DNA of 64,000 nucleotides from NCBI RefSeq assembly GCF_017897595.1, contig NZ_JAGKIK010000011.1, positions 1 to 64,000 on the forward strand, given 5' to 3'. A model generated the notes under the pieces. It had not been told where the DNA came from and made no database searches. It saw only the letters and a list, made by a program, of their open reading frames with translations. Source of the DNA: Aquimarina sp. U1-2 (lineage in GTDB: Bacteria; Bacteroidota; Bacteroidia; Flavobacteriales; Flavobacteriaceae). The position numbers and the translations under genes were made by a program. Of the stretch, positions 29,901-37,956 are shown piece by piece (within the stretch, counting starts at the first letter, position 1; each line of letters starts with the position of its first letter).

Positions 29901-31488
29901 ATCAGGGAGTACAGTATCGGCAAAAATCTCTCAGACGGGACCCATACATGATGTAAACGCAGGAAGTTTTTTAGCAAATAGCAATGGTGATTATAAGGTG
30001 AGTAATCTAACCTATGATGCCAATGGTAATATCCAATCCTTGTTTCGTAATAAACATACCGAAAGTGGTAGCAATGCCATGGATCAACTATCGTATGTTT
30101 ACAAGACAGATAAACCCAATCAATTACTACGAGTAGATGATGCTGCTGGTGATGTACCAGGCGCAAAGGATATAGGTGATCAAAACGGCGATAATTATGA
30201 GTATAACCAAATAGGACAATTGATAAAAAACCATGAAGAAAATATTCATTATCTTTATAATGCCAGTGGATTGGTGACCGAAGTACAAAAGGATAATCAA
30301 CCCCTGGTGAAGTTCTTTTACAACGATAAAGGGTATCGGGTAAAAAAGGAAAGATATAATCCTACCAATGGTAGCTTAATATATACCGAACATTATGTAC
30401 GAGATGCAGCAGGCAGCGCTTTGGCAATTTATAGAAATGGCCAGTTGATCGAAAATACGATCTACGGCGCAAGTAGATTAGGCGTACGTATAAGTGACGG
30501 TACGAATTTATATCAGCTAACCGATCATTTGGGTAATGTACGTGCTGTAGTGGGTAGAACAGCCTATGGCGAAGCCATAGGATTAAATAGTGCTACAGAC
30601 TACTATCCCTTTGGGATGCCCATGCCTAATAGGAAAACCATAGGAGAACCCTACAGGTACGGGTACCAAGGTCAGGAAGTTGATCCAGAAACCAGGAAAG
30701 AAGCGTTTGAGCTTAGATTATGGGATAGTCGTATAGGGCGATGGTTGACTACGGATCCTTACGGGGAGTTTTCTTCTCCTTATTTAGGAATGGGAAATAA
30801 TCCTGTAGTTAATATTGATCCGGATGGGGGCTGTGTATCTTGTATAAACCAGGGAACTTTAGTTTCAATTGCATCTACAGCCCAAACACAATTAAATACT
30901 GTTAATTTAGGAGTACTTGAAAGGCCTTTTTCTTTTAGTGATTTATGGAATAATGATATAACTAGGGGAATTACAGGGGATGCTATCTCTTTTGGTGGTG
31001 GATATGCTGCTAATATATTCTTAGGTGCCGATGTCAATGCCGAATTTACTTGGATTTTAAGAGGTAAAGATGCAAGTTTTAAGCCTAATGTAACCATTGG
31101 TCCAGCCATTACTGTTGGAGATGGGGGCGAAGTTACAGCTTCAGCTTTTCTCTCTAAAAAGTTTTATAATGGATCAGTTGATCAAATTAATGTAAGAGAT
31201 TTAGGTGGTTACTCAACCTTTGTTGAAGGCGGTCTAGCTTTAGGGTTAGGAGCTTTTGCAGGTGCTGATGCAAGTTTAAATGATAAACTTCAACCAACTT
31301 GGGTTAGTATTTATGGAGGTGTTTCAGGTGGAGCAGAAGCGAGTCCTCTTACGGGGGCTAATATTAAAGCTGGAGTTAGGCACAATACAATGCTATTTCA
31401 TAATAATGGAAATCTATACATTAATAATCCTGTAGAGCCTAGTAAAAATTTAATAATTGATACAAATTTTAACGCTACTTATGAATAA
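26953..31488 (+). CDS. RHS-repeat surface/polymorphic toxin protein with variable C-terminal tip
   Basis: Start at the ATG 26953 gives 1511 aa with a clear signal peptide (residues 1-20). A TTG far upstream would bury it. Residues 40-205 hold DCNDNN/DSDGDG-type calcium-binding repeats, then a six-Pro linker near 226. YD/RHS repeats follow from about 240, with an inserted segment near 960-1000 (ITLKPGFHAKSGS) as in coathanger-stack domains. The RHS core (YQLTDHLGNVRAVV ... RLWDSRIGRWLTTDPYGE) ends at DPDGG near 1292. The final 219 residues are a different, Gly-rich beta-type tip whose activity I cannot name. This is the layout of a contact-dependent polymorphic toxin, but no nuclease motif is visible. 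A small gene overlaps its stop. Confidence 0.82.
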   Translation: MKKFLIFCFVLNAISQAYAQSEDDALDCSFNDQIWVDNRYYDLDNDGIGGARISMYVCKNKPLPGVIRGGDCNDNNRNIRGPKTWYRDKDGDTYGSYTVTETSCIQPVGYVGRSGDCNDNDENLIFEERYYIDSDGDGKGAYGSTAVMSCGEPSGNYVNNAQDCDDNNRNNWQNSVWYVDTDDDGLGEGAPVVSSVSYCQPPNDGKKYVSNNNDRCPGLYGEEDGCPPPPPPNHTLEESKNTVKIIGYDITGKIIAQSKSYFDNLGKLVQVQTKDFKTGETWASSTLYDSQGRQALRTLSAPTNRDIPLDFFYRSNFIRKNDGNTFSVADFENNPEDPTIVGNQENTLGWYYSAANTQEPYQDVTQRPYSRTIYSDLNPGAVLKTIGGNKINNQWKNGYSFSMPAGQELSKNVAFGEAKYNGYKVIKTVTRDVHGVENVIFTDTDGKTLASARSGDAVVRYATVEIGLQEFVDIHIPKGTKGIEKLGTASNQLRIYNLITEKVVNASISSLNPGFYRIVVLSNTPRDRYNPEIQPIYIKYPENYYDYSLNYYDKAGRLLRSKQPLNHLESTFQYNSLGQLETTTSPDEGNAWFHYRKDGQIRLSINSQQLIDKKISFTDYDNRARPVASGIIVYPDLTPELLNAFLYDRDGIDANDPLAIALFDESLQIAQLLQQNPDVSLQEVYQTTYDLPDLSGLKAAFGTDNRSNNYTTQSFVAGNVSKTSNSNTTTWYSYDIYGRVQWIVQNIAGLGVKTIDYEYNAISGLIDKVIYQKDKPDQFIHRYTYDQADYSLIKVETSTDDTKYIEHAQYEYYQTGALKRINLAKNLQGIDYVYNLQGALKSINHPSLKGQNDPSGDTDDLFGMIIDYHEHDYNRPLRNIKSASYGTNQYNGNIKGIRWNSSYNPVAGKEHTYQYQYNRNNWLQKAEYGQFTGDYTSLPVITEEQLGNAPQDYITTTDITNSGSTKNYFANQAITLKPGFHAKSGSTVSAKISQTGPIHDVNAGSFLANSNGDYKVSNLTYDANGNIQSLFRNKHTESGSNAMDQLSYVYKTDKPNQLLRVDDAAGDVPGAKDIGDQNGDNYEYNQIGQLIKNHEENIHYLYNASGLVTEVQKDNQPLVKFFYNDKGYRVKKERYNPTNGSLIYTEHYVRDAAGSALAIYRNGQLIENTIYGASRLGVRISDGTNLYQLTDHLGNVRAVVGRTAYGEAIGLNSATDYYPFGMPMPNRKTIGEPYRYGYQGQEVDPETRKEAFELRLWDSRIGRWLTTDPYGEFSSPYLGMGNNPVVNIDPDGGCVSCINQGTLVSIASTAQTQLNTVNLGVLERPFSFSDLWNNDITRGITGDAISFGGGYAANIFLGADVNAEFTWILRGKDASFKPNVTIGPAITVGDGGEVTASAFLSKKFYNGSVDQINVRDLGGYSTFVEGGLALGLGAFAGADASLNDKLQPTWVSIYGGVSGGAEASPLTGANIKAGVRHNTMLFHNNGNLYINNPVEPSKNLIIDTNFNATYE

Positions 31489-31819
31489 GAAGTATTTAAA
31501 AATATTGGTATTTATTGTCTTTTTTGTTGGGATTTTCTTTTTAATTAAAAGAAGCAAGAATTTAGCTCTAAATGATAGCATGAATGGAATTATTGAGAAT
31601 GTTTCTATTTATGGGGGGAAAGGGGATGTCAAAGTTCATTTTACTAGAGGAGAACCTGTAATACTAAGTCTTTACAAAGTTAAAAAAGAAGATAATGTTG
31701 AAGTTGGTGATTCTTTGTTTAAGAGAATAGGTGAGTTAGTTTTATATCACTATAAGAAGGATACTTCTGATAAGTTTTTTCTTTATAAAACATACAGATA
31801 TTCTTCTTTTTTTGATTAG
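31481..31819 (+). CDS. Small membrane-anchored protein, candidate immunity factor of the RHS tip
   Basis: The ATG at 31481 overlaps the RHS stop by 8 bp (ATGAATAA), which implies translational coupling. The 112-aa product has one N-terminal membrane helix (about residues 4-21) and a soluble domain with no family I recognise. Immunity genes sit in exactly this position behind polymorphic toxin tips. The sequence itself does not prove immunity. An open frame also extends upstream to 31457 but has no better start. Confidence 0.5.
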   Translation: MNKKYLKILVFIVFFVGIFFLIKRSKNLALNDSMNGIIENVSIYGGKGDVKVHFTRGEPVILSLYKVKKEDNVEVGDSLFKRIGELVLYHYKKDTSDKFFLYKTYRYSSFFD

Positions 31820-31866
31820 ATATTAGCGTAAAAAAATTTTAATAGCAACCTCTGCTGGCGCGAGCA

Positions 31867-33306
31867 CAATGTCATTAAGTTAAGGTATTTATTATAATAC
31901 ATCTTTTTGATTTTTAGGGACTTTAGGTTTAATCCTGGATCGATATTTTCCTGAAGTTCGTTTAAAAGACCTATTGGGTCTTATGGGTATTTGATGCTCA
32001 AGGAATAGTTTTTTGATTTGCTCTACTGTATTTTGCATAGAGTTTTCGGATAAAAAGATTTCTAATATTCTATTTTTTAATAGTCCATATGATAAGTTAG
32101 TATTAATTTTATAGTTATACTTTCTTTCTTGGTTTTGTATGGTAATTTCATCTTCTATCTCGCCAACGATCAAAGTTTGGATATTACTAATGAACAAAGC
32201 GGTATAAAAATCCTGAAGGATACTTTGATTAGAATATCCTGAAAAATGCTCTACTTTCAATTTATTTTTTAACTCATCATAAAATGTTTCAACACCCCAT
32301 CTTTTTCTGTAGAGTTCTTTGAAGATTGTATTGGGATATGCTTTAGCATTTAGTAAAGAAGTCATCAAAATTTCAACTTGTCCCTTAGAAAGCTCTACTT
32401 GAATAAGCCGCAATTTTATAGGAGTATCTTTTCGGTAGGTTTTATCGGATAGCTTAGTATTCTTACCTGGGAAAATCTCGACAATTTCCGATCTCTTTTT
32501 ACTTTTCTCAAAATCGATCGTTAACTGACTAAAACTAACTTTGACCCGCATTAAGTAATCTAAATCCCGGGTAACATGCTGATGTATAAAATCGTAGGAA
32601 GGATAGCCCCTGTCATAAATTAGCAAATCCCCTTTTTGACAAAACGATAGATGGGACAAAGCTAATTCCCTCTCGCCTTGTTTTAAAGGAGCTAATCTAC
32701 CATCCAAAGCATAGTTGTTTTCCATATCATAAAGCATCGAACATCTGGCTTGGACAATACTGGTTGTTGACTGGTTTTTGGTCTCCCCGTATAAGCCCTT
32801 CAATTCCTCTGTGATAGGTAGGGTAATTCTAGAACCATCGACAGCTAGCAACCTAAAACCCTTCCATTTCTTAATAGCTACATCGTTATCTGTATAAAAT
32901 TCGCTTACCAAAGTTTGAGAAAGATGTTTGAATACCTCTGGTTTAATCTTCATTCGGGCTTGAACAAAGGCACTTTTGGTAAACTTCTTTGATGGACTAA
33001 ATTTTAGAAAACTCCAGAAATTTTCAATCTCCAACGATAAGCTTTTTCTTAAAAGGTTCATCATAAACAACAAGATATAAGAAAACTGTTGTTTTCGAAT
33101 CCTTGTAAAGCATGTTTTTGAAACTCTAAATTCATTTTTTAACGATTCGCTCAGTAGCTCTGTTTTGACCTTCTCGAAAATAAAAACAGCAGTTTTTTTT
33201 CAAGGTAATAAAAATTGATTAATACAGTAATGTACAAAAAAAATGAGTTTTCACATCTATAAGTATTTTAAAATCAAACAAATAAACCCTTAACTTAATG
33301 ACATTG
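31867..33306 (-). mobile_element. IS4-type insertion sequence, complete, with 10-bp target duplication
   Basis: The 1440-bp element has 19-bp perfect terminal inverted repeats beginning CAATGTCATTAAGTTAAGG (left at 31867; right end at 33306 on the other strand). It is flanked by an exact 10-bp direct duplication, GGCGCGAGCA, at 31857-31866 and 33307-33316. Its single gene is on the minus strand. The duplication length fits the IS4 family. It split a sequence that recurs downstream of the orphan RHS tip near 40461, so the insertion is later than the cassette layout. Confidence 0.95.
31892..33073 (-). CDS. IS4-family DDE transposase
   Basis: The 393-aa transposase has the DDE triad in family-typical settings: AVDGSR (first Asp, about residue 78), LIYDRGYPSYDF (second Asp, about 152), and YRKRWGVETFYDELKNKL, which is the YREK signature with the catalytic Glu near residue 263. 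The C-terminus is basic (SFKRTSGKYRSRIKPK), fitting DNA contact. No frameshift or stop interrupts it, so the IS may still be active. It reads toward the RHS gene and ends 25 bp inside the left inverted repeat. Confidence 0.95.
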   Translation of the reverse strand: MLFMMNLLRKSLSLEIENFWSFLKFSPSKKFTKSAFVQARMKIKPEVFKHLSQTLVSEFYTDNDVAIKKWKGFRLLAVDGSRITLPITEELKGLYGETKNQSTTSIVQARCSMLYDMENNYALDGRLAPLKQGERELALSHLSFCQKGDLLIYDRGYPSYDFIHQHVTRDLDYLMRVKVSFSQLTIDFEKSKKRSEIVEIFPGKNTKLSDKTYRKDTPIKLRLIQVELSKGQVEILMTSLLNAKAYPNTIFKELYRKRWGVETFYDELKNKLKVEHFSGYSNQSILQDFYTALFISNIQTLIVGEIEDEITIQNQERKYNYKINTNLSYGLLKNRILEIFLSENSMQNTVEQIKKLFLEHQIPIRPNRSFKRTSGKYRSRIKPKVPKNQKDVL

Positions 33307-33393
33307 GGCGCGAGCAAAACTAAGTAACGGCTAGCGCGATGCTTTTGGCTCGTGCCGTCAAAGCTTGGCAGGTAACGGTAAAAATAGTAAAAC

Positions 33394-33426
33394 AACCACG
33401 ATCTATTTTATTGATAGGTTGTGGTT
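33394..33426 (-). terminator. Terminator hairpin after the XRE gene
   Basis: Arms AACCACGATCTAT (33394-33406) and ATAGGTTGTGGTT (33414-33426) pair over 13 positions with two G-U wobbles and a 7-base loop. On the minus strand a T-rich run follows. It lies just beyond the stop of the XRE regulator. Confidence 0.6.
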
Positions 33427-33432
33427 TTGCTT

Positions 33433-33765
33433 TTAAGAAGCATACGCTTTTTTAGCATTAAAATCACGAATAAGGGCATCTATGGTAATATAAATATGTT
33501 CTTTTTCTTTTTGAGATAGCTTAGAGACGTGTTCTATTCTTTTAAGGAGTTCTGTATCGAGTTCTAAATCAGTACTACCTACTAAATAATCCAACGATAC
33601 TTTTAAAGCATTGGCAATTTTGGTAGCCATCTCGATGGTTGGTTTTACTTCGTTACGTTCATATCTACCGTACGCATCGCCATTGATATTGATAAGTTTG
33701 CCAATATCAGCCTGTGATAATTTTTTTCTTTTACGTACCAAACCTAAACGCTCACCAAAAGTCAT
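33433..33765 (-). CDS. XRE-family transcriptional regulator
   Basis: The 110-aa protein has an N-terminal HTH_3 domain (residues 4-62), seen in ERLGLVRKRKKLSQADIGKL, GDAYGRYERNEVKPTIEMATKIAN and SLDYLVG. A helical C-terminus follows that may serve for dimerisation. It is transcribed away from the ATPase pseudogene at 33905, and 139 bp separate the two. Regulators in this position usually control excision or replication genes of the element. Its own minus-strand promoter is probably at 33803-33810. Confidence 0.92.
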   Translation of the reverse strand: MTFGERLGLVRKRKKLSQADIGKLININGDAYGRYERNEVKPTIEMATKIANALKVSLDYLVGSTDLELDTELLKRIEHVSKLSQKEKEHIYITIDALIRDFNAKKAYAS

Positions 33766-33802
33766 AAATGTATGTTTTAATACAGTATTTTATATTAAAG
33801 CA

Positions 33803-33810
33803 CAAATATA
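33803..33810 (-). promoter_or_regulatory. -7 promoter element for the XRE gene
   Basis: On the minus strand the sequence reads TATATTTG, an exact TAnnTTTG match, 37 bp before the XRE start codon. A TTTTG lies only a few bases further upstream, so the -33 element is not clearly placed. Confidence 0.45.
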
Positions 33811-33867
33811 GAAACAAAATGTGTAGTATAAAATTGCGTTTTGTTTATTTGGTTCATTAAGATATTA

Positions 33868-33875
33868 TAGTTTTG
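33868..33875 (+). promoter_or_regulatory. -7 promoter element before the ATPase pseudogene
   Basis: TAGTTTTG matches TAnnTTTG and lies 29 bp before the ATG at 33905. TTTG at 33848-33851 could be the -33 element with a spacing of about 16 bp. Together with the minus-strand element it would form a divergent control region for the XRE protein. Confidence 0.4.
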
Positions 33876-33904
33876 CTACAGATATGTAGGCAAAAAATAT
33901 TCTT

Positions 33905-35509
33905 ATGCAATAGCAAACCGATAATACAGATCAATTAACTTACACAAACGACATCCTACAACTTACGGTTTTAGGTGGTATCAAACTAGAAGGGTTAGAC
34001 AGAATGCGTACTACCCTAAAAGTACAGTTACAAGAAAGTAGCCGCCCACCTGTAAGACACAACTTAGATTTATACAACGATACGCAATTAGAGAAGTTTA
34101 TAAGAAAATGTGCAGAGCGATTAGAAATCGGTACTAGTGTACTAGCAGGATGTTTTGCAGAACTCACCGAAGAACTAGAAAAATATAGGTTACAGGAAAT
34201 CAAAAGCAAAGAAGAAAACCTAAAACTAAAATTTAAGAAACTCAATCTAGTAGAAATCGAAGAAGCGGAAACCTTCCTAAAATCCAAAGATTTACTACAA
34301 AAAACCAATGATTTAATCGGTAAAAGTGGTGTAATCGGAGAAGAAACCAACCGATTATTAATGTATCTAATTTTTACATCAAGAAAAAGAGAACAACCCT
34401 TACACGTTGTAAGTTTAGGAAGTTCAGGAACAGGAAAGACCCATTTACAAGAAAAGGTTGGTGAACTCATACCAGAAGAAGAACGGGTAAGCATTACTAC
34501 GCTATCAGAAAATGCTTTTTATTATTTTGGCAAACAAGAACTCAAACACAAAGTCATCTTAATCGAAGATTTAGACGGCGCAGAAAATGCACTCTACCCG
34601 TTACGAGAACTATAAACTAAAAAGAGAATCGTAAAAACCATTGCCAGTAAAAATCATAAAGGCGAAACGCAAACAAAATACCTAGTCGTAGAAGGTCCTG
34701 TTTGTGTTGCAGGTTGTACCACCAAAGAACATATTTATGAAGATAATGCCAATCGTAGTTTTTTAATCTACCTTGATGAAAGCAACATACAGGATGAAAA
34801 AATAATGGGGTATCAACGTCAATTATCTGCTGGTGAGATCAATACTTACGAACAAAAAGAAATACAAGAATTTTTACAGAATACACAAAGGGTTTTAAAA
34901 CCAATAACGATACGAAACCCTTTTGCTAATAAACTCAACCTTCCACAATCCGTATTTAAACCTAGAAGAACCAATAACCATTATTTACAATTTATAGAAG
35001 CAGTTACCTTCTACTATCAATACCAAAGAGAGCAACAAACAGACAAGGACACAGGAGAAATTTATATAGAAACCACATTAGAGGATATTGAAAATGCAAA
35101 TATGCTTTTAAAAGAAGTTTTACTACGTAAAAGTGACGAGTTAACAGGGAGTTGTAGAAATTACTTGGAAAATCTTAAATCTTACTTACAAACCAAAAAG
35201 AAAAAACTGTTTACGGCATTAGAAATCCGTAAGCAATTACGATTGCCCAAAACCACACAATGGCGATATCATAAACAATTAGAAGATAGTTATTTGATTA
35301 AAAAAGTAAAGCGTAAAGAAAAGCAGACCAATCAGTACGAGATCACTAATGAAAAGGAATACAAAGAACTAGAATCACAAATACAAACGGTTTTAGATGA
35401 CTGTCTGAATACTATCAAATCGTCCGTTGCGACCCGCAACCGTTCCAGTATTCCAAAGCGTTCCAAATCTAAAACGGAACGGTTAAACAAAACAAAAACA
35501 GCCAATTAG
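33905..35509 (+). pseudogene. Integrative-element ATPase/primase-like gene with in-frame stops
   Basis: A single frame runs 535 codons but is cut by TAG at 33911-33913 (codon 3) and by TAA at 34613-34615. Between them lie a helical region and an ATPase core: Walker A GSSGTGKT near codon 180 and Walker B-like VILIEDLDG near codon 222. After the second stop the reading resumes without a shift (TKKRIVKTIASKNHKGETQ), then a C-terminal helical and basic part. It resembles the ATPase part of primase-like proteins that I recall from Bacteroidota integrative elements; the usual N-terminal zinc finger is not here, so it may also be 5' truncated. Both stops can arise from Gln codons by one C-to-T change. 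Pieces starting at 34004 and 34805 could still be translated. Confidence 0.7.
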
Positions 35510-35548
35510 ACTAACTGTTCCTGTGTTCCTTCAAAAGATATAAGCGCG

Positions 35549-36511
35549 ATGCGAAAATTACTCTTAAAAAACGAAAGTTATCAATATCTAGAAGCCTCTT
35601 TTAAAGAATGGCTTGATATCTTGGGTTATGCAGAAAGCACAGTTTACAATTTACCCAATCATATACGAGAACTATTTTACTTTTTAGAACAACAAAACAT
35701 TAACAATATCACCCAATTAGACAATCAAATCATCTAAGAATATTACAACCATCTAAAATTACGGAGTAATGACCGAAAAGGAGGAGCATTAAGTAATGGC
35801 AGTTTAAACAAACACTTGCAAGCACTCTATAAATTTACGGATTACTTACGCCAAAGTGGTCGAATGATATTACCAATACTGAACATTGATTGGGAGGAAG
35901 ATGATACAGGAGCCATCGAAACCCTAACCATACAAGAAATACAACAACTTTACAAAGCGACACGAGCATATCCAAGAAATGTAAAACACACCAAACCCGA
36001 ATACTTTTTTGAAGCGATAGCCCTTCGTGATTGCGCGATACTGACTATTTTTTACGGTTGTGGATTACGCAGAAATGAAGGGTATCACCTGCGAGTAGAT
36101 GACATTAATTTTGATCGACAAATACTTCACGTCAGAAAAGGAAAAGCAGGTAAAGAACGGTTTGTACCGCTCAATAAAACAAACCTCAAATACCTAGAAG
36201 AATACGTATACGATGGTAGACCAATATTACTTAGAGATAAACGAGAAAGTGCTTTTTTTATCAATGAACGAGGAAACCGATTAGGAGCGCAATCTATTGC
36301 CATACGGTTAACAATATTACACCAAAGAACTGATGATATTACCCTGCAAGAAAAAAATGTACGCCTGCACGTACTACGGCATAGTATTGCTACGCATCTG
36401 CTCGCCAATGGAATGCCTTTAGAAAATATCAGTAGGTTTTTAGGACATACCTCTTTAGAATCCACCCAGATATACACTCACTTAATTGCTCAACAAGATG
36501 GAAACTTTTAA
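35549..36511 (+). pseudogene. Tyrosine recombinase (XerC/D-like) with one in-frame stop
   Basis: The frame encodes 320 residues plus one TAA at 35735-35737, after codon 62. Upstream is the N-terminal SAM-like domain (EASFKEWLDILGYAEST). Downstream the frame continues as EYYNHLKLRSNDRKGG and then a full catalytic domain: GCGLRRNEGYHL (Arg), RKGKAGKERFVPL (Lys), LHVLRHSIATHLL (His-x-x-Arg), FLGHTSLESTQIYTH (His and the nucleophile Tyr). All catalytic residues are present, so only the stop breaks it. The 3' end overlaps the next recombinase by 26 bp. A fragment starting near 35816 or recoding could still make a catalytic domain. Confidence 0.85.
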
Positions 36512-37379
36512 AAATTACTTGTTATCCGAAGGGTTCAGCTCCAAAACCACTCAAACCCATCAAAAGCAACTATTAGCATTTATCACCTGGACAGATGCAG
36601 AGCAGATAGATCCAGAGCAAGCTACTTACAGAGAGTTATTAGGCTATATCCAATATGTACGGAACAAAAATGTAAGCAGCCGTGCCGTACAATCCTATAT
36701 CAACAGCCTAAACCATTATTACAAATGGGTCGTAAAACGACAGTTAAGAAGGGATAACCCAACCCCTAATATTGATATCAAAGGTATCAAACGCAGAAAC
36801 CTATATCATATCCTCAGCAAGCAAGAACTCGAAAAACTATATTACGATTACAAAGAATTATCAAGTCAAAGCCCATCTGAAAAACGCAATGAAATTATTG
36901 TGAGTTTATTGGTATATCAAGGCTTAACTACTACAGAACTCAAAAAACTGACCCTCCAAGATATAAAATTACGGGAAGGCAACATTTACATCGCAGCTAC
37001 CAGAAGGAGTAACGAAAGAACCTTAAAACTGGAATCCCACCAGATATTGGATATTATGGAATACACCTTGCATGTGAGGCAGGCAATTTTATCAGAAACC
37101 CAAAAGAAAACGGATCTATTTTTAGTGAGTACAGGGAATAGTTTACAACTAGGTAATGTCCTTCAAAAACTGATGCAACAATTACGCAAACAAAGTAGAA
37201 AAATAGAGAGCCTTAAACAAATCCGGACTTCGGTCATTACCCATTGGCTCAAAAACTACAATCTACGGGAAACCCAATATATGGCAGGACACCGTTTTGT
37301 AAGTTCTACAGAAGCATATCTAATCAATGATTTAGAAGATTTACAAGGCGATATTAATAAATACCATCCGATAGGATAA
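36486..37379 (+). CDS. Divergent tyrosine recombinase, possibly lacking the first catalytic Arg
   Basis: The 297-aa protein has the core-binding domain (GFSSKTTQTHQKQLLAFITW, residues 12-31; RAVQSYINSLNHYYKW) and an uninterrupted catalytic fold. In the position of the canonical G-L-R-xx-E-L it reads YQGLTTTELKKL, so the first Arg is replaced by Thr. The second Arg box reads QIRTSVITHWL instead of HxxRH. The His and Tyr of AGHRFVSSTEAYL are kept. Such partners may assist a catalytic recombinase. It overlaps the preceding recombinase and is probably co-translated with it. The pair belongs to the integrative element. Confidence 0.8.
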   Translation: MLNKMETFKNYLLSEGFSSKTTQTHQKQLLAFITWTDAEQIDPEQATYRELLGYIQYVRNKNVSSRAVQSYINSLNHYYKWVVKRQLRRDNPTPNIDIKGIKRRNLYHILSKQELEKLYYDYKELSSQSPSEKRNEIIVSLLVYQGLTTTELKKLTLQDIKLREGNIYIAATRRSNERTLKLESHQILDIMEYTLHVRQAILSETQKKTDLFLVSTGNSLQLGNVLQKLMQQLRKQSRKIESLKQIRTSVITHWLKNYNLRETQYMAGHRFVSSTEAYLINDLEDLQGDINKYHPIG

Positions 37380-37417
37380 AGAATGATATGTTAAACTTAA
37401 AATAGAGTATATTTGTT

Positions 37418-37663
37418 ATGAACGTAAAAATGAATATTATGGGAGCGATAGATTTAAGGCAGAGCGTTTTAGACTATGTGAAAAATGCGGACAACCGTTT
37501 TTTAAGGTTGGTACAGGCTTTAGCAGAAAGTTACGAGGAAGAAGATCTTCAGCGTGATACTATTGAGCAGTACAATAAAGAAATTGATGAAGCCAATGCA
37601 AGGATCGACGCAGGAGAATTTTATACCCAAGAAGAAGTGGAAAAGATTGCCCGCCAATGGTAA
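37418..37663 (+). CDS. Antitoxin of a RelB/ParD-like toxin-antitoxin pair
   Basis: The 81-aa acidic protein (IDLRQSVLDYVKNADNRFLR, then helices rich in Glu) resembles small antitoxins common in Bacteroidota. It overlaps the following toxin gene by 7 bp, the typical order and coupling. ATGs at 37430 and 37439 are alternative starts, and the last gives MGAIDLRQSV, which looks most like its relatives. It should bind and neutralise the toxin and repress the operon. Confidence 0.85.
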   Translation: MNVKMNIMGAIDLRQSVLDYVKNADNRFLRLVQALAESYEEEDLQRDTIEQYNKEIDEANARIDAGEFYTQEEVEKIARQW

Positions 37664-37956
37664 AAAAGAAAGTTGTATGGGATAGCGAAGCCTTATCCCA
37701 ATTACAGGAATGTTATGAATACATAAAAGAACGGTCTATAACTTCAGCACAGAAAGTAAGAAAAGTGATCTTGGAAGAAGTAAAAGAGTTACCGAACCAC
37801 CCTGAAAGCCATAAATTGGATAGGTTTAAAATAGAAAATGACGGTAATTATCGCGCTTTTGAAAAGTATAGTTACAGGGTTAGTTATCGGATAAAGGCAG
37901 AAGAAATACGAATATTAAGAGTAAGGCATACCAGTAGAAGCCCTCTTAAACATTGA
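37657..37956 (+). CDS. RelE/ParE-superfamily toxin
   Basis: The 99-aa protein shows the ParE fold pattern: VVWDSEALSQLQECYEYIKE at residues 6-25, ILEEVKELPNHPESHKLD in the second helix and loop, and the C-terminal strands FEKYSYRVSYRI and EIRILRVRHTSRSP. ParE-type members poison gyrase; RelE-type members cleave mRNA on ribosomes. Sequence alone does not decide between the two, but the H-T-S/R-P tail and the helix spacing favour the ParE side. It stabilises the surrounding element. Confidence 0.88.
   Translation: MVKKKVVWDSEALSQLQECYEYIKERSITSAQKVRKVILEEVKELPNHPESHKLDRFKIENDGNYRAFEKYSYRVSYRIKAEEIRILRVRHTSRSPLKH

Noticed and set aside
29873..30166. Minus-strand ORFs inside the RHS gene
   Set aside because: His- and Tyr-rich products are typical antisense shadows of YD-repeat coding DNA.
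33905..36511. Alternative genetic code for the element
   Set aside because: No suppressor tRNA is visible and neighbouring genes end normally at TAA and TAG, so simple decay is the better explanation; kept as a testable finding.
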